A stretch of DNA of 64,000 bases from Methylobacterium sp. NMS14P. GTDB lineage: Bacteria; Pseudomonadota; Alphaproteobacteria; Rhizobiales; Beijerinckiaceae. The notes beneath the pieces are model-generated. The model made no database searches. It saw only the letters and a list, made by a program, of their open reading frames with translations, and was not told the origin of the DNA. The translations under genes were made by a program, and so were the position numbers. Below, one piece after another: positions 1-8,779 of the stretch. The first letter of the stretch is position 1; each line of letters starts with the position of its first letter. Location: contig NZ_CP087106.1 in the NCBI RefSeq assembly GCF_028583545.1, positions 6,121,001-6,185,000 of the forward strand. The letters are read 5' to 3'.

Positions 1-357
1 GCTGTAGCGGGTCAGGACCGCGTCGAAACTCGCGTCCGGGAAAGGCAAGGCCTCGGCGCCGCCCTGCAGGGTCTCGATCCGGTCGAGCCCCCGCCGGGAC
101 GCCTCGGCCGCGACCGCCGCCAGCATCTCGGCCGAGAGATCGTAGGCCGTGACGGCGGCCCCGGCCGCCGCTGCCGTGAAGGCGACGTGGCCGCCGCCGC
201 AGCCGAGGTCGAGCACCCGCAGCCCCGGGCGCGCGCGGACCCGCGCGCCGATCCGGTCGAGATCGGCGCCGGCGGCGTGCACGGCGCTGGTGACGTAGGC
301 GGAGGCCTGCGCGCCGAATTGGTCGACGACGTGTCGGGTGTGGCTGCGGGCGGTCAT
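1..357 (-). CDS. SAM-dependent methyltransferase, class I (3' end outside window)
   Basis: This is the N-terminal 119 codons of a class I methyltransferase; the rest lies beyond the left edge. The start is the ATG at 357. Motif I is clear at residues 48-57 (VLDLGCGGGH), followed by the acidic loop AYDLSAEM (71-78) that would contact the SAM ribose. A post-motif segment PFPDASFD (106-113) is typical of UbiE/COQ5 and methyltransferase-11 type enzymes. The substrate cannot be told from this fragment. It is followed at the 5' side by an MFS exporter gene on the same strand, 16 bases away, so the two may be co-transcribed. Confidence 0.85.
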   Translation of the reverse strand, partial: MTARSHTRHVVDQFGAQASAYVTSAVHAAGADLDRIGARVRARPGLRVLDLGCGGGHVAFTAAAAGAAVTAYDLSAEMLAAVAAEASRRGLDRIETLQGGAEALPFPDASFDAVLTRYS

Positions 358-373
358 CGGCGGATTTCCCGGT

Positions 374-1585
374 TCAGGTCGCGAGCGGCTTCAGGCGGGA
401 CAGCCGCAGGGCGATCGTCAGCGCCAGACCGTACAGCCCGCCCACGAACAGCACCACGCCGTTCCACCCGGAATGGGCGAAGAACCAGCCGCCCGCGGTC
501 CCGAGGACCGACGAGCCCAGATAGTAGAGGCCGAGATAGATCGCCGAGGCCTGGGCCCGGTCGCGCAGGGCCCGCCGCCCGACCCAGCTGCTCGCGACCG
601 CGTGGGCGCCGAAGAAGCCCACCGTCGTCACCACGATGCCGGCGAGGATCAGCAGCAGGTGGTCCGACAGCGTCATCACGATCCCCGCCAGGCCGACGGC
701 CGTGGCGACCCAGAGGACGCGGCGGCGGCCGAAGCGGCTCGCCAGCTCGCCGGTGACCGGGCTGCTGATCATGCCGGCGAGGTAGACGGAGAAGATCAGC
801 CCGATCACCGCCTGGCTGAGCGAGTAGGGCGGGTCGAGCAGGCGGAAGCCGATATAGTTGTAGATGCAGACGAAGCCGCCCATCAGCAGGAACGCCTCGG
901 CGAAGAGCCAGGGCAGGCCGGCGTCGCGGAAATGGTGGGCGAAGCTGCCTGGCACCTCGGCCCAGGCCAGACGGCGCGGCACGAAGCGGCGCGAGGGCGG
1001 CAGCCAGCGCCAGAACGCCAGCGCGGCGGCGAGCGCGAGGCCGCCGATCACCGCGAGCCCGGCGCGCCAGCTCACGAAGTCCGCCATCACGCCGCTGATC
1101 AGGCGGCCCGACATGCCGCCCAGCGCGTTGCCGCCGACGAGCAGGCCCATCGACAGGCCGATGGCCTTGGCGTCCATCTCCTCGGCGAGATAGGCCATGG
1201 CGACGGCCGGGAGGCCGCTGGCCGTCAGTCCCGTGAGCGCGCGCAGCGCCAGGAAACCGTACCAGCCGGGGACCAGGGCAGCCACGATCGTGAGCAGCGC
1301 CGAGGCGACCAGCGAGGCCAGCATCACCGGCTTGCGCCCCCAGATCTCCGAGAGCGGGCTGACGACCAGCAGCGCCACCGCCAAAAGCCCGCAGGGCAGC
1401 GACAGCGCGAGGCTGCTCGCGGCGGGCGAGACGCCGAAATCCTCCGCGTAGATCGGCAGGAGCGGCTGGACCGCGTAGAGCACCGCGAAGGTCGAGAAGC
1501 CGGCCGCCGCCAGGGCCAGAGCCGTGCGGCGGAATACCGGTGTGCCCGACCGGATGAGCTCGCCATCCGCCTCGCTGTCCATCAT
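374..1585 (-). CDS. MFS transporter, YnfM/drug:H+ antiporter-like
   Basis: A 403-residue inner-membrane protein with about twelve hydrophobic helices in two six-helix halves, the usual size for a major facilitator permease. The N terminus is a short charged tail (MMDSEADGE), after which helix 1 begins near residue 24. The helix pattern resembles the YnfM/NepI-type drug or nucleoside exporters, but the cargo is not evident. Start: two adjacent ATG codons (1585 and 1582). The partial methyltransferase follows 16 bases downstream on the same strand, suggesting a two-gene unit. No regulator is adjacent. Confidence 0.85.
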   Translation of the reverse strand: MMDSEADGELIRSGTPVFRRTALALAAAGFSTFAVLYAVQPLLPIYAEDFGVSPAASSLALSLPCGLLAVALLVVSPLSEIWGRKPVMLASLVASALLTIVAALVPGWYGFLALRALTGLTASGLPAVAMAYLAEEMDAKAIGLSMGLLVGGNALGGMSGRLISGVMADFVSWRAGLAVIGGLALAAALAFWRWLPPSRRFVPRRLAWAEVPGSFAHHFRDAGLPWLFAEAFLLMGGFVCIYNYIGFRLLDPPYSLSQAVIGLIFSVYLAGMISSPVTGELASRFGRRRVLWVATAVGLAGIVMTLSDHLLLILAGIVVTTVGFFGAHAVASSWVGRRALRDRAQASAIYLGLYYLGSSVLGTAGGWFFAHSGWNGVVLFVGGLYGLALTIALRLSRLKPLAT

Positions 1586-1672
1586 CGTCCTGCGCCGCTG
1601 TCCTCAACCGGTGGTGAGGCGCGGAGGCCGGACGGTCAACTGCCGCGCAGGACATGCCCGCGCGGCGCCGCC

Positions 1673-3847
1673 TCACCGCGGCGGCGGCGGCGGAGGCGCT
1701 GCCTGACCCTGACCCTGGCCCTGCTGCAGCAGCGGCGTGATCCGCTGGACGACGACGCGGCGATTCTCCCGCGACGGGCCCTGCGTGTTCACCTTGAGGT
1801 ACTGCTCGCCGTAACCCTGGGTGGTCAGGTTCTCCGGCGGCACGCGGAACTGCTCGGTCAGCACGGTCGCCACCGCCTGGGCACGCCGGTCCGACAGGGA
1901 CAGGTTGTCGAGCGCGGAGCCGACGGCGTCGGTGAAGCCCTCGATCAGGAACACCTCCCGCGGGTTGGCCTGGATGGCGCGGTTCATCGCGGCGGCGATC
2001 ACCGACAGCTTGGCCGCCTGATCGGGCGTCACAGTGAACGAGCCCGTGTCGAAGGTGATCGTGTTGATGTCGACCGAGCGCAGGCGGGCGCGGAGGTCCG
2101 GGCTGTAGCGGATCTGATCGAGCGTGTACCGGCGATCGACCTGCACCACGGGCGGCGCCGTCAGCGCCTCGTAGACCTCGGCCTCGTCGGCCTGAGCGTA
2201 ATCCACGACGTAGCGGTCGCGCGGGATGCGGATCTCCGGGGGCGGCAGCACCACCACGTCCTCGTAGATCGGGCGGAGCGGGCCGGCATAGCTGTTGTCG
2301 ATCAGGATGAGCTCGCGGCCGTCGCGATAGCGGAGGTAGCGGCGCAGCATCCGCCCGTCGTCGTTCGTGACGGTGACGATCTGCTCGCCGCCGGGCCGGT
2401 CGACGTAGCTGTAGAAGTCGGCGCCCTGCCGCTCGAACCGGTAGCCGCGCGGGTCGAGGGTGCGGAAGCGCTCGTTCTCGTCGTGGCGGATCAGGTAGCC
2501 GTCGCGGTCCTGCACGATGATGCGGCCGGGCTCGCGGTAGTAGGTGCGGCCGTCCTCCCGGAACTCGCGGCGGTCGGTGCGGACCTGCTCGAAGTCGCGC
2601 ACATTGTCGTTCTGGCGGAAGCCGCCGGGGACGTAGCCCGGCTGGCCCGGCCGGTTGAAGGCGTTCGGGTCGGTCGGACGGCCGGGACCGCCCGCGGGCG
2701 GCTGGCCGGGCTGTCCCGGCGGCATCCCGGGCTGCGGCCCACCGGGCGGCGGGGCCTGTCCGGGGGTCGGCGCCTGCCCCGGCGGCACGAACGGCCGTCC
2801 CGGGATCCCGGGGGCCATGTTGGGCGGTACTGGCCGGCCGGGCTCGGCGCCGGGGGCGCCGTTCAGCTGGGCCGGCGTCCGCCCCTCGGGCTGGGCTCCC
2901 TGGGGCTGGAACGGCCGTCCGGGAACGCCCGGCGCCGCGTTGGGCGGCTGCGGCCGGCCGGGCTCGGTGCCGGGACCGGCATTCGGCTGGGCGCGGTTCT
3001 CGGGTTGGCGGTTCTCGGGCTGGCGGTTCTCGGGCTGGCGGTTCTCGGGCTGGCGGTTCTCGGGCTGCGCGTCGAGGCGCTGGACCGGCCGGCCGGGCGC
3101 GCCGGGGGTCGCGTTCGGCGGCTGCGAGCGATCGCCGGGCGCACCCGGTCCGCCGGGACGCTGGCCGGGCGGTCCGCGATCCGGCGCGGCCCGGTCGGGG
3201 GCCGCGTCGCGCTGCGCGGGACGGTTCGGCTGGTCATCCGGGCCGGGACGGTCCCGGTCGGGTGCCTGGCGCTGCTGCGGCGGGGCTGGCGGACGCTCGG
3301 GCCCGGGCCGCCCCTGGGGCGTCGGGGCCTGATCGCGATCCGGTGCCTCCTGACGCTCGGGTGCGGGCCGCCTCGAGGCCGGCCGCTCCTGCGGCCCACG
3401 GTCCGGACGGTCCGGCTGCTGATCCCGCCGGTCCTGCTGTCGGTCCTGCTGACGATCCGGCTGGCGGTCAGGCCGATCCGGCGCCGGGGGACGGGCCGCC
3501 GGCGCCTCCGGACGGTGCTCGGGCGCGCGCTCCCGCGGGGGCGGTTCGGCCTGCGGCTGGCGCTGGGCGGGCGGTTCGGGACGCTCGCGCGGGGGCGGCG
3601 GGGCACGCTCCGGCCGCGGCTCGGGGCGCTCGCGCGCGGCCGGCGGGCCCTGTGGCGGGCCGGGGCGCTCCTGCGGAGGACGCTCGGGACGCGGACCGCC
3701 GTGCGGGGGTTCGCCGCCGCGGGGACCGCGCTCGTCCGGTCCGCCCTGCGCTACCTGGATCCTTCCCGGCGCGGCGTCGGCGACCTGCACGAGGGAGAGG
3801 GCCGGCAGCACCGTGCCGGTGAGGAGGATCAGGCGGAGCAGGCGCAT
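1673..3847 (-). CDS. Proline-rich secreted protein with C-terminal OmpA domain
   Basis: A 724-residue envelope protein. Residues 1-26 are a signal peptide (MRLLRLILLTG...ADAA). Residues about 30-420 are extremely rich in Pro, Arg, Gln and Gly, with no recognisable fold, and include a tandem PENRQ repeat. A middle region (about 425-560) is more ordinary. The C-terminal approximately 120 residues match the OmpA/MotB peptidoglycan-binding domain: TITFDTGSF, EGFTDAVGS, LSLSDRRAQAV and GYGEQYL. Such proteins are exported and grip peptidoglycan non-covalently. The protein ends in a polyproline tail. The role of the long disordered region is unknown; it may span the periplasm or self-associate. Confidence 0.85.
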   Translation of the reverse strand: MRLLRLILLTGTVLPALSLVQVADAAPGRIQVAQGGPDERGPRGGEPPHGGPRPERPPQERPGPPQGPPAARERPEPRPERAPPPPRERPEPPAQRQPQAEPPPRERAPEHRPEAPAARPPAPDRPDRQPDRQQDRQQDRRDQQPDRPDRGPQERPASRRPAPERQEAPDRDQAPTPQGRPGPERPPAPPQQRQAPDRDRPGPDDQPNRPAQRDAAPDRAAPDRGPPGQRPGGPGAPGDRSQPPNATPGAPGRPVQRLDAQPENRQPENRQPENRQPENRQPENRAQPNAGPGTEPGRPQPPNAAPGVPGRPFQPQGAQPEGRTPAQLNGAPGAEPGRPVPPNMAPGIPGRPFVPPGQAPTPGQAPPPGGPQPGMPPGQPGQPPAGGPGRPTDPNAFNRPGQPGYVPGGFRQNDNVRDFEQVRTDRREFREDGRTYYREPGRIIVQDRDGYLIRHDENERFRTLDPRGYRFERQGADFYSYVDRPGGEQIVTVTNDDGRMLRRYLRYRDGRELILIDNSYAGPLRPIYEDVVVLPPPEIRIPRDRYVVDYAQADEAEVYEALTAPPVVQVDRRYTLDQIRYSPDLRARLRSVDINTITFDTGSFTVTPDQAAKLSVIAAAMNRAIQANPREVFLIEGFTDAVGSALDNLSLSDRRAQAVATVLTEQFRVPPENLTTQGYGEQYLKVNTQGPSRENRRVVVQRITPLLQQGQGQGQAAPPPPPPR
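2994..3070 (-). repeat. 15-bp tandem repeat in the OmpA-domain gene
   Basis: About five consecutive copies of a 15-base unit (cgggctggcggttct on the + strand) encode the peptide repeat PENRQ on the minus strand. Four copies are nearly identical; the first has one substitution. The unit is a multiple of three, so copy-number change keeps frame and would only lengthen or shorten the disordered region. Confidence 0.9.
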
Positions 3848-3925
3848 CGCGGTCTCGTCTCGGTTCAGGCCGAGCCGAACACGGGACGCCGCGATTGGTT
3901 CCGCGCGCTTGGACGCGGATCGGCC

Positions 3926-5017
3926 TCAGGGCATGAGGCGCTGGGGCACCGCGATCACGTCGGGCGCGATGATGCGCACGGCAACGTGATCCGGCTTGGC
4001 CTCCGCGGCCTTCGCGCCGTCGGTCGCGGCGGGATCGGCCTTCGCCGCATCGTCGCGGCCGAGTCCGGTGGCGCCCTTCGTGTCGACGCCCGCGCGGCCG
4101 GCGGCGTCGGCGGCGAGCTCCGCCGCGGTCCGGTCGGCCCGGCCGACGAGGGTGAGGCGCACCTTCGGCCGGGACAGGGCCTCGGCCTGCATCGGCGTCA
4201 CGAAGATGTCGCCCTTGTGCCGGACCAGCATGCTCTCGGCCTTCACCAGGGACTGCGCCCAGGACTTGCCCTCCGGCTTGCAGGAGCAGTTCGGCACGAA
4301 CTCCTTGCGGAATTTGAAGGCGTTCGCGAGGTTACCGTAGGCGCGGCTGCCCTTCACCGAGGCGGCGTGCTTCAGGGCATCGTCGCCGTACGGCATGGAA
4401 TAGGCCTGCGCCTCGGTCCCCGGGCAGAGCGCCTGACACATCTCGTCGGCGCCGCCGCGGCCCTCGGGCAGGTTCTTCATCGGAAAGTAGCCGCCGTCGC
4501 AGGTCCGCACGCAGACCATCTGCGGGCCGCCCCGGCCGTAGGCCTCGCCGGAGCCGGCATAGGCCTCGCGCGGCGGGCACGTGGAGGCGACCAGACCCTG
4601 GAGCTCGCGCTTCCGGGCGCCGCTGTCGTCGATCACCGCGCCGCCGTAGGTGGCCTTGAGGGCGCGGATGCGTTGCTCCACCGCGCCGCACTGGGGCGGC
4701 CGCGTGTCGAAGAACAGGAACTTGCCGCCCTCGCAGTTCAGCCCGCGGAAATAGGCCTCGAGCCGCCCGATCTCGTCGTTCAGCGCGCGCGTCGTGCTGG
4801 CGCCGCTCTGGAGCGAGGCCAGCTCCGCCCGGTAGCGCCGGCACTGCGGCGACGGCAGCTGCGGTGCCGGCCGCGCCTCGGCGGGCGGCGGACCGGACCC
4901 GGTCTCCTGCGCGCTGGCGGAGGTGGCGAGCGGATAGGACAGTCCGAGGGCCATGGCCGCGCTCAGGATGAGGCGGCCGAGCGTACGGACGATCGGGCGG
5001 TGAGGCATAGGCTGCAT
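3926..5017 (-). CDS. DUF2865 domain-containing secreted protein
   Basis: A 363-residue exported protein with an N-terminal signal peptide ending near ATSASAQ (residue 36). The rest matches my memory of the DUF2865 family of Hyphomicrobiales: paired cysteines (CRRYRAELASL, CEGGKFLFFD, CPPREAY), and the hallmark CVRTCDGGYFPM followed by CQALCPG and NCSCKPEGKSW. The even, regularly spaced cysteines suggest disulfides in the periplasm. The function is unknown. It lies 78 bases upstream of the OmpA-domain gene on the same strand, so an envelope operon is plausible. An alternative start is the ATG three codons later. Confidence 0.85.
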   Translation of the reverse strand: MQPMPHRPIVRTLGRLILSAAMALGLSYPLATSASAQETGSGPPPAEARPAPQLPSPQCRRYRAELASLQSGASTTRALNDEIGRLEAYFRGLNCEGGKFLFFDTRPPQCGAVEQRIRALKATYGGAVIDDSGARKRELQGLVASTCPPREAYAGSGEAYGRGGPQMVCVRTCDGGYFPMKNLPEGRGGADEMCQALCPGTEAQAYSMPYGDDALKHAASVKGSRAYGNLANAFKFRKEFVPNCSCKPEGKSWAQSLVKAESMLVRHKGDIFVTPMQAEALSRPKVRLTLVGRADRTAAELAADAAGRAGVDTKGATGLGRDDAAKADPAATDGAKAAEAKPDHVAVRIIAPDVIAVPQRLMP

Positions 5018-5167
5018 CGCGTTGATCGGGTGCGCGGCGATCCGGAGTATCCGGGCTCGCGCGCATCCGCGCTTCGGAACGGAAGCGGGGCCATTCTACG
5101 CCCCCTCGCAAGACCGCGACACCCCTCCTACATCCGGCCGGCAAGCGTGAGGGGGAATTGACCGGCG

Positions 5168-5680
5168 ATGTTGTTTCGGAGTCTCACCTATGTTGGGCTT
5201 CTCGCCCTGGGCCTGGCGGCGGCCGGTCCGGCCTCGGCGCAGGAGCCGGACCGGATCTTCGACAAGTCGACGGTCTGGCGCCCGCTGACGCCCAACGACA
5301 AGCTCGTGGTCTACGGCGTCGACGATCCGGCGGTCTCCGGCGTGGCCTGCTGGTACACCCAGCCCGAGAAGGGCGGGATTAAGGGCACGCTGGGGTTGGC
5401 AGAGGATGTCTCGGACATCTCGCTGGCCTGCCGGCAGACCGGGCCGATCGCCTTCAAGGGCAAGCTCAGCCAGGGCGAGGTGGTGTTCAGCGAGCGCCGG
5501 TCGCTGATCTTCAAGTCGATGCAGATCGTCCGCGGCTGCGACGCCAAGCGCAACACGCTGATTTACATGGTCTACTCGGACAAGGTCATTCAGGGCTCGC
5601 CGAAGAACTCGACGTCGGCGGTGCCGCTGGCGCCCTGGGGCACCGAACCGGCGCAGAAATGCGCCGACTTCATGAAGTGA
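5168..5680 (+). CDS. creA: CreA family periplasmic protein
   Basis: A 170-residue protein with a signal peptide (LGLAAAGPASAQ, cleavage near residue 19-20). The body fits the CreA family: a WYTQPEKGG segment, then AEDVSDISLACRQTGPI and a conserved C-terminal half with VYSDKVIQGSPKNS. E. coli CreA is a conserved but uncharacterised periplasmic protein. Start: ATG 5168 with GAGGGGGAA at 5149-5157 as ribosome-binding site. It is divergent from the DUF2865 gene, with 150 bases between the starts. No creBCD genes are nearby, so this is an isolated copy. Confidence 0.88.
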   Translation: MLFRSLTYVGLLALGLAAAGPASAQEPDRIFDKSTVWRPLTPNDKLVVYGVDDPAVSGVACWYTQPEKGGIKGTLGLAEDVSDISLACRQTGPIAFKGKLSQGEVVFSERRSLIFKSMQIVRGCDAKRNTLIYMVYSDKVIQGSPKNSTSAVPLAPWGTEPAQKCADFMK

Positions 5681-5742
5681 GCGGCGCCCGGTGACCGGGG
5701 CGATCGGCGCGGCGTCCCGGCGACGGGCCGCCCGCGGCCGGC

Positions 5743-6090
5743 TCAGTCCTGACAGGTGATCCGGATCGGGCGCTCGGACGGGGCCGGGACCGGCTGGCTG
5801 ATCGCGCCGGTGTACTCGTCGGCGGCGGCCACGCCGTAGGAGTTCGCCGCGGCGTAGCCCTGGGCCTCGCACCACGCGTTGGCGACCACCTGGCCGCAGG
5901 CGCTGTTCGGCGTCGTCAGGCACTCGCCGACGCCGTAGCCGTCGCTCGACGGGATCAGGAAGGTCTTCTCGACATGGGCCGGCGCCTTCGCGGGGGTCTC
6001 GCCGTCGGTGCCGGCCAGCGCGACGTGGGTCAGGCCCGCGCAGGCGAGAACGGTGGCGAGAGCGAGGGAACCGGCGGCCGAGCGTCGCAT
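5743..6090 (-). CDS. Small secreted cysteine-containing protein
   Basis: A 115-residue protein with a clear signal peptide (LALATVLACAGLTHVALA, cleavage near residue 27). The mature part is short, with a GECLTTPNSACGQVVANAWC segment and a C-terminal ITCQD, giving four mature cysteines that could form two disulfides. I do not recognise a named family; similar short DGYGVGEC.../CGQ proteins occur as hypothetical proteins in Hyphomicrobiales. The start is supported by AAGGA a few bases upstream. A TTAA-N7-TTAC site lies 65-79 bases upstream of the start, so control by CtrA is possible. Confidence 0.75.
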   Translation of the reverse strand: MRRSAAGSLALATVLACAGLTHVALAGTDGETPAKAPAHVEKTFLIPSSDGYGVGECLTTPNSACGQVVANAWCEAQGYAAANSYGVAAADEYTGAISQPVPAPSERPIRITCQD

Positions 6091-6400
6091 GGATTGTCCT
6101 TGGGCACAGGATCTGTGGCGTGAGGATCGTGGCCGGGACGGTCCGACGGCGCGGTTAAGGAAGCCTTACCCGCATGGCGCGCAGGCCATCTCGAATTCCT
6201 CACGCTTTTGGGTTAGCCCCATCGCACGGGCCGCGCCGTCGCCGCGATGCAACAGGGTGCCGTGCCGGGGCTGGCGGATCCGCCACGTTTCGGCCGCTCT
6301 TCGCCGCGCGGGGCCCTCAGGTCGTTGAAGGCAGGGCCGGATTTCCGGCCACGGCTCCGGGCGGGACGTCATCCGCGGCGCCGGAAGAGGGATGGGTTTC
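6091..6400. other. Intergenic region between the small secreted protein and cysS
   Basis: 310 bases between divergent genes. It holds the CtrA-like site at 6155-6169 and the cysS ribosome-binding site (AGAGGG, 6386-6391). I see no convincing small ORF, terminator or RNA element in the remainder. Confidence 0.6.
6155..6169 (-). promoter_or_regulatory. Candidate CtrA box (TTAA-N7-TTAC)
   Basis: On the + strand: TTAA, seven bases, TTAC; one mismatch from the CtrA full site TTAA-N7-TTAA. It lies 65 bases upstream of the start of the small secreted protein (minus strand) and 232 bases from cysS. The arms TAAGG/CCTTA also form an inverted repeat with a 3-base centre. Confidence 0.5.
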
Positions 6401-7798
6401 ATGGCGCCGATGTTGCGGCTCTACAACACGCTGACCGGCACCAAGGAAGCCTTCGCGCCGATCGACCCGCAGCATGTCCGCGTCTACGCCTGCGGCCCGA
6501 CGGTCTACGACGCCGCCCATATCGGCAACGCCCGGCCGATCATCGTCTTCGACCTCCTGTTCCGGCTCCTGCGCCACCTCTACGGGCCGGAGCACGTCAC
6601 CTACGCGCGCAACGTCACGGACGTGGACGACAAGATCAACGCCCGGGCGGCCGAGCGCGGTATCACCATCCGCGAGCTGACCGACGGAACGCTCGCGCAG
6701 TTCCACCGCGATGTGCGCGACCTCGGCGTGCTCACGCCGGAGGACGTGAACGTGCCGGGCGCGCGGCCGCGCTTCGTCGAGCCCCGCGCCACCGACCACA
6801 TCGCCGAGATGGTGACGATGATCGAGGGGCTGGTGCGGGCCGGCCACGCCTACGTGGCGGCGGACCACGTGCTGTTCGACGTGCCCTCGATGCCGGATTA
6901 CGGCGGCCTGTCGAAGCGGCCCCTCGACGAGATGGAGGCGGGCGCCCGGGTCGAGGTCGCCCCCTACAAGCGCTCGCCCCTCGACTTCGTCCTGTGGAAG
7001 CCCGCGAAACCCGGCGAGCCGTCCTGGCCGTCGCCCGCCGGCATCGCGGCCGCGGGGCGGCCGGGCTGGCACATCGAGTGCTCGGCCATGTCGGCCAAGC
7101 ATCTCGGCCGGACCTTCGACATCCACGCGGGCGGCATCGACCTGATCTTCCCGCACCACGAGAACGAGGTGGCGCAGTCGCGCTGCTGCTTCGGCACGCC
7201 GGTGATGGCCAACGTCTGGCTGCACAACGGCTTCCTCCAGGTGGAGGGGGAGAAGATGTCGAAGTCGCTCGGCAACTTCATCACCATCCGCGATGTCCTG
7301 AACGACTGGCCGGGCGAGGTCGTGCGCCTCACCATGCTCAAGACCCAGTACCGGCAGCCGATCGACTGGACCCTGCGCGGCCTGGAGGAATCGGCCCGCG
7401 TGCTCGACCGCTGGTACAACGCCGCCGGCGACGCGCCCGCCGCGCCCGACATACCCGTCGGGGTGGTCGAGGCGCTCTGCGACGACCTCAACACGCCGGC
7501 GGCGATCAACGAGCTGCACCGGCTCGGCAGCGGTGCGGAGGCGCAGCCCGGGGCGCTGCGCGCCGGCGCGAACCTGCTGGGCTTCCTCGCGCGCACCCGT
7601 AGCGACCGCGAGCAGGATCAGGTCGCGGCGTCCGGGGTCGACGTCGCGGCGGTCGAGGCGCTGATCGCCGAGCGCCGCGCGGCGCGGGCCGCCAGGGACT
7701 GGGCCGCTTCCGACCGGGCGCGCGACGCCCTCGCGGCGATGGGCGTCGCCGTGAAGGATAACAAGGACGGAACCACGACCTGGACGGTGTCGCGCTGA
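6401..7798 (+). CDS. cysS: Cysteinyl-tRNA synthetase
   Basis: Class I aminoacyl-tRNA synthetase that charges tRNA-Cys in the cytoplasm. The HIGH motif is HIGN at residues 40-43, preceded by the zinc-ligand Cys31 in CGPTVYD. KMSKS is at about residue 285 ([11 protein letters not shown]). Further family signatures are WHIECSAM and [13 protein letters not shown], the other zinc-site region. The length is 465 residues, normal for CysRS. I prefer ATG 6401 ([10 protein letters not shown]) because AGAGGG at 6386-6391 is nine bases upstream; ATG 6392 would sit directly against that site. The C-terminal helical region is complete. Confidence 0.97.
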   Translation: MAPMLRLYNTLTGTKEAFAPIDPQHVRVYACGPTVYDAAHIGNARPIIVFDLLFRLLRHLYGPEHVTYARNVTDVDDKINARAAERGITIRELTDGTLAQFHRDVRDLGVLTPEDVNVPGARPRFVEPRATDHIAEMVTMIEGLVRAGHAYVAADHVLFDVPSMPDYGGLSKRPLDEMEAGARVEVAPYKRSPLDFVLWKPAKPGEPSWPSPAGIAAAGRPGWHIECSAMSAKHLGRTFDIHAGGIDLIFPHHENEVAQSRCCFGTPVMANVWLHNGFLQVEGEKMSKSLGNFITIRDVLNDWPGEVVRLTMLKTQYRQPIDWTLRGLEESARVLDRWYNAAGDAPAAPDIPVGVVEALCDDLNTPAAINELHRLGSGAEAQPGALRAGANLLGFLARTRSDREQDQVAASGVDVAAVEALIAERRAARAARDWAASDRARDALAAMGVAVKDNKDGTTTWTVSR

Positions 7799-7917
7799 TC
7801 GCCGGGCCGTCCACCGATGACACGGATGTCACGGCGGCCGCGTCCTCGCGCCCGCTTGCGCGGCGCGGTGCGGGCGGCATCTGTGGTCCGGGGGCTCGCC
7901 GCGGAGAAGAGCAGCAC

Positions 7918-8697
7918 GTGACCAGCTACGGGACCAATTTCGGGACCATCGGGGCGCGGTGCGCCGCCGCCGCCTCGGCCCTGGCCCTCGGTCTGGGCCT
8001 GTCGGGGCCGGCCGCCGCCATCGACGGCGGGTCGGCCGCGGGCCGGGATGCCCTGGCGCAGGCCACCGTGGCGATCGGCACGATCACCCGGCCCGAGGAG
8101 GCGCTGCAGCTCACACGCTGCTCGGGCGTCCTGATCGCCCCCGACCTCGTGCTCACGGCGGCGCACTGCGTGAACGGCGATCCCCTCGGCGCGCTGGTGG
8201 TGTTCTTCCGCGGCGCCGAGCCGGCGCGGCCGGTCTACGGGGCGCGGGTCGCCGCCCGCTACAGTCCGGATCCGGGGGAGATGCTGCCGAACGAGGCGTC
8301 GGGCGTCAGCCTCTCCGACCTCTCCCTCGACCTCGCGGTCCTGCGGCTGACCGAGCCGGTGCGCGATCGGCGGCCCGTGCCGCTGGCGGCGGATCCCGGC
8401 CGCGTCCCGAAGAGCCTGCGCATCGCCGGCGCGGGACTTTCCGGCCGGACGGTCGGGCGCCTGCGCACCGCCACGCTGACGCCGATCGCGGCGAGCAGCA
8501 CCGGGCTCACCATCGCCCGGGCCAACGGCGCCCGGGTCTGCTTCGGCGATTCGGGCGGCCCGGTCGTCGCGCAGGATCGCCGCGGCACCTACATCTGGGG
8601 TGTCGCCAGCGCGGTGATCAGCCGGGCCGCGCCCTGCGGCGGCTACGTGGTGATCGCGCCGGCCGCGCAGGTCTTCTCCGCCACCGGGACGCGGTGA
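7918..8697 (+). CDS. Secreted trypsin-like serine protease (S1 family)
   Basis: A 259-residue protein with a signal-type N terminus (ALALGLGLSGPAAA, to about residue 34), followed by AIDGG, where the mature N terminus (IDGGSAAG, like IVGG) is expected. The catalytic triad is visible: His83 in LTAAHCVNG, Asp138 in LDLAVLRL and Ser212 in CFGDSGGPVV. Start: GTG 7918 with GGAGAAGAG upstream. A bidirectional terminator follows at 8723-8756 between this gene and the convergent ctrA. The physiological substrate is unknown; the export signal points to the periplasm or medium. Confidence 0.92.
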   Translation: MTSYGTNFGTIGARCAAAASALALGLGLSGPAAAIDGGSAAGRDALAQATVAIGTITRPEEALQLTRCSGVLIAPDLVLTAAHCVNGDPLGALVVFFRGAEPARPVYGARVAARYSPDPGEMLPNEASGVSLSDLSLDLAVLRLTEPVRDRRPVPLAADPGRVPKSLRIAGAGLSGRTVGRLRTATLTPIAASSTGLTIARANGARVCFGDSGGPVVAQDRRGTYIWGVASAVISRAAPCGGYVVIAPAAQVFSATGTR

Positions 8698-8722
8698 GGT
8701 CCGCGGACACCCCCGGAACGCG

Positions 8723-8756
8723 AAAACCCCGCGCGGCCGGACCGCACGGGGTTTTT
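8723..8756. terminator. Bidirectional intrinsic terminator
   Basis: Stem AAAACCCCG (8723-8731) pairs with CGGGGTTTT (8747-8755), giving a T run in one direction and an A run in the other. It lies between the 3' ends of the protease gene (+) and ctrA (-), so it can serve both. Confidence 0.85.
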
Positions 8757-8779
8757 CACGGGATGGTGCGACCGGCGGT

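Noticed and set aside
338..5161. A very long open frame on the + strand through 0.3-5.2 kb
   Set aside because: It is the mirror of the minus-strand OmpA-domain and DUF2865 genes; high GC keeps antisense frames open. It has no start signals or recognisable domains.
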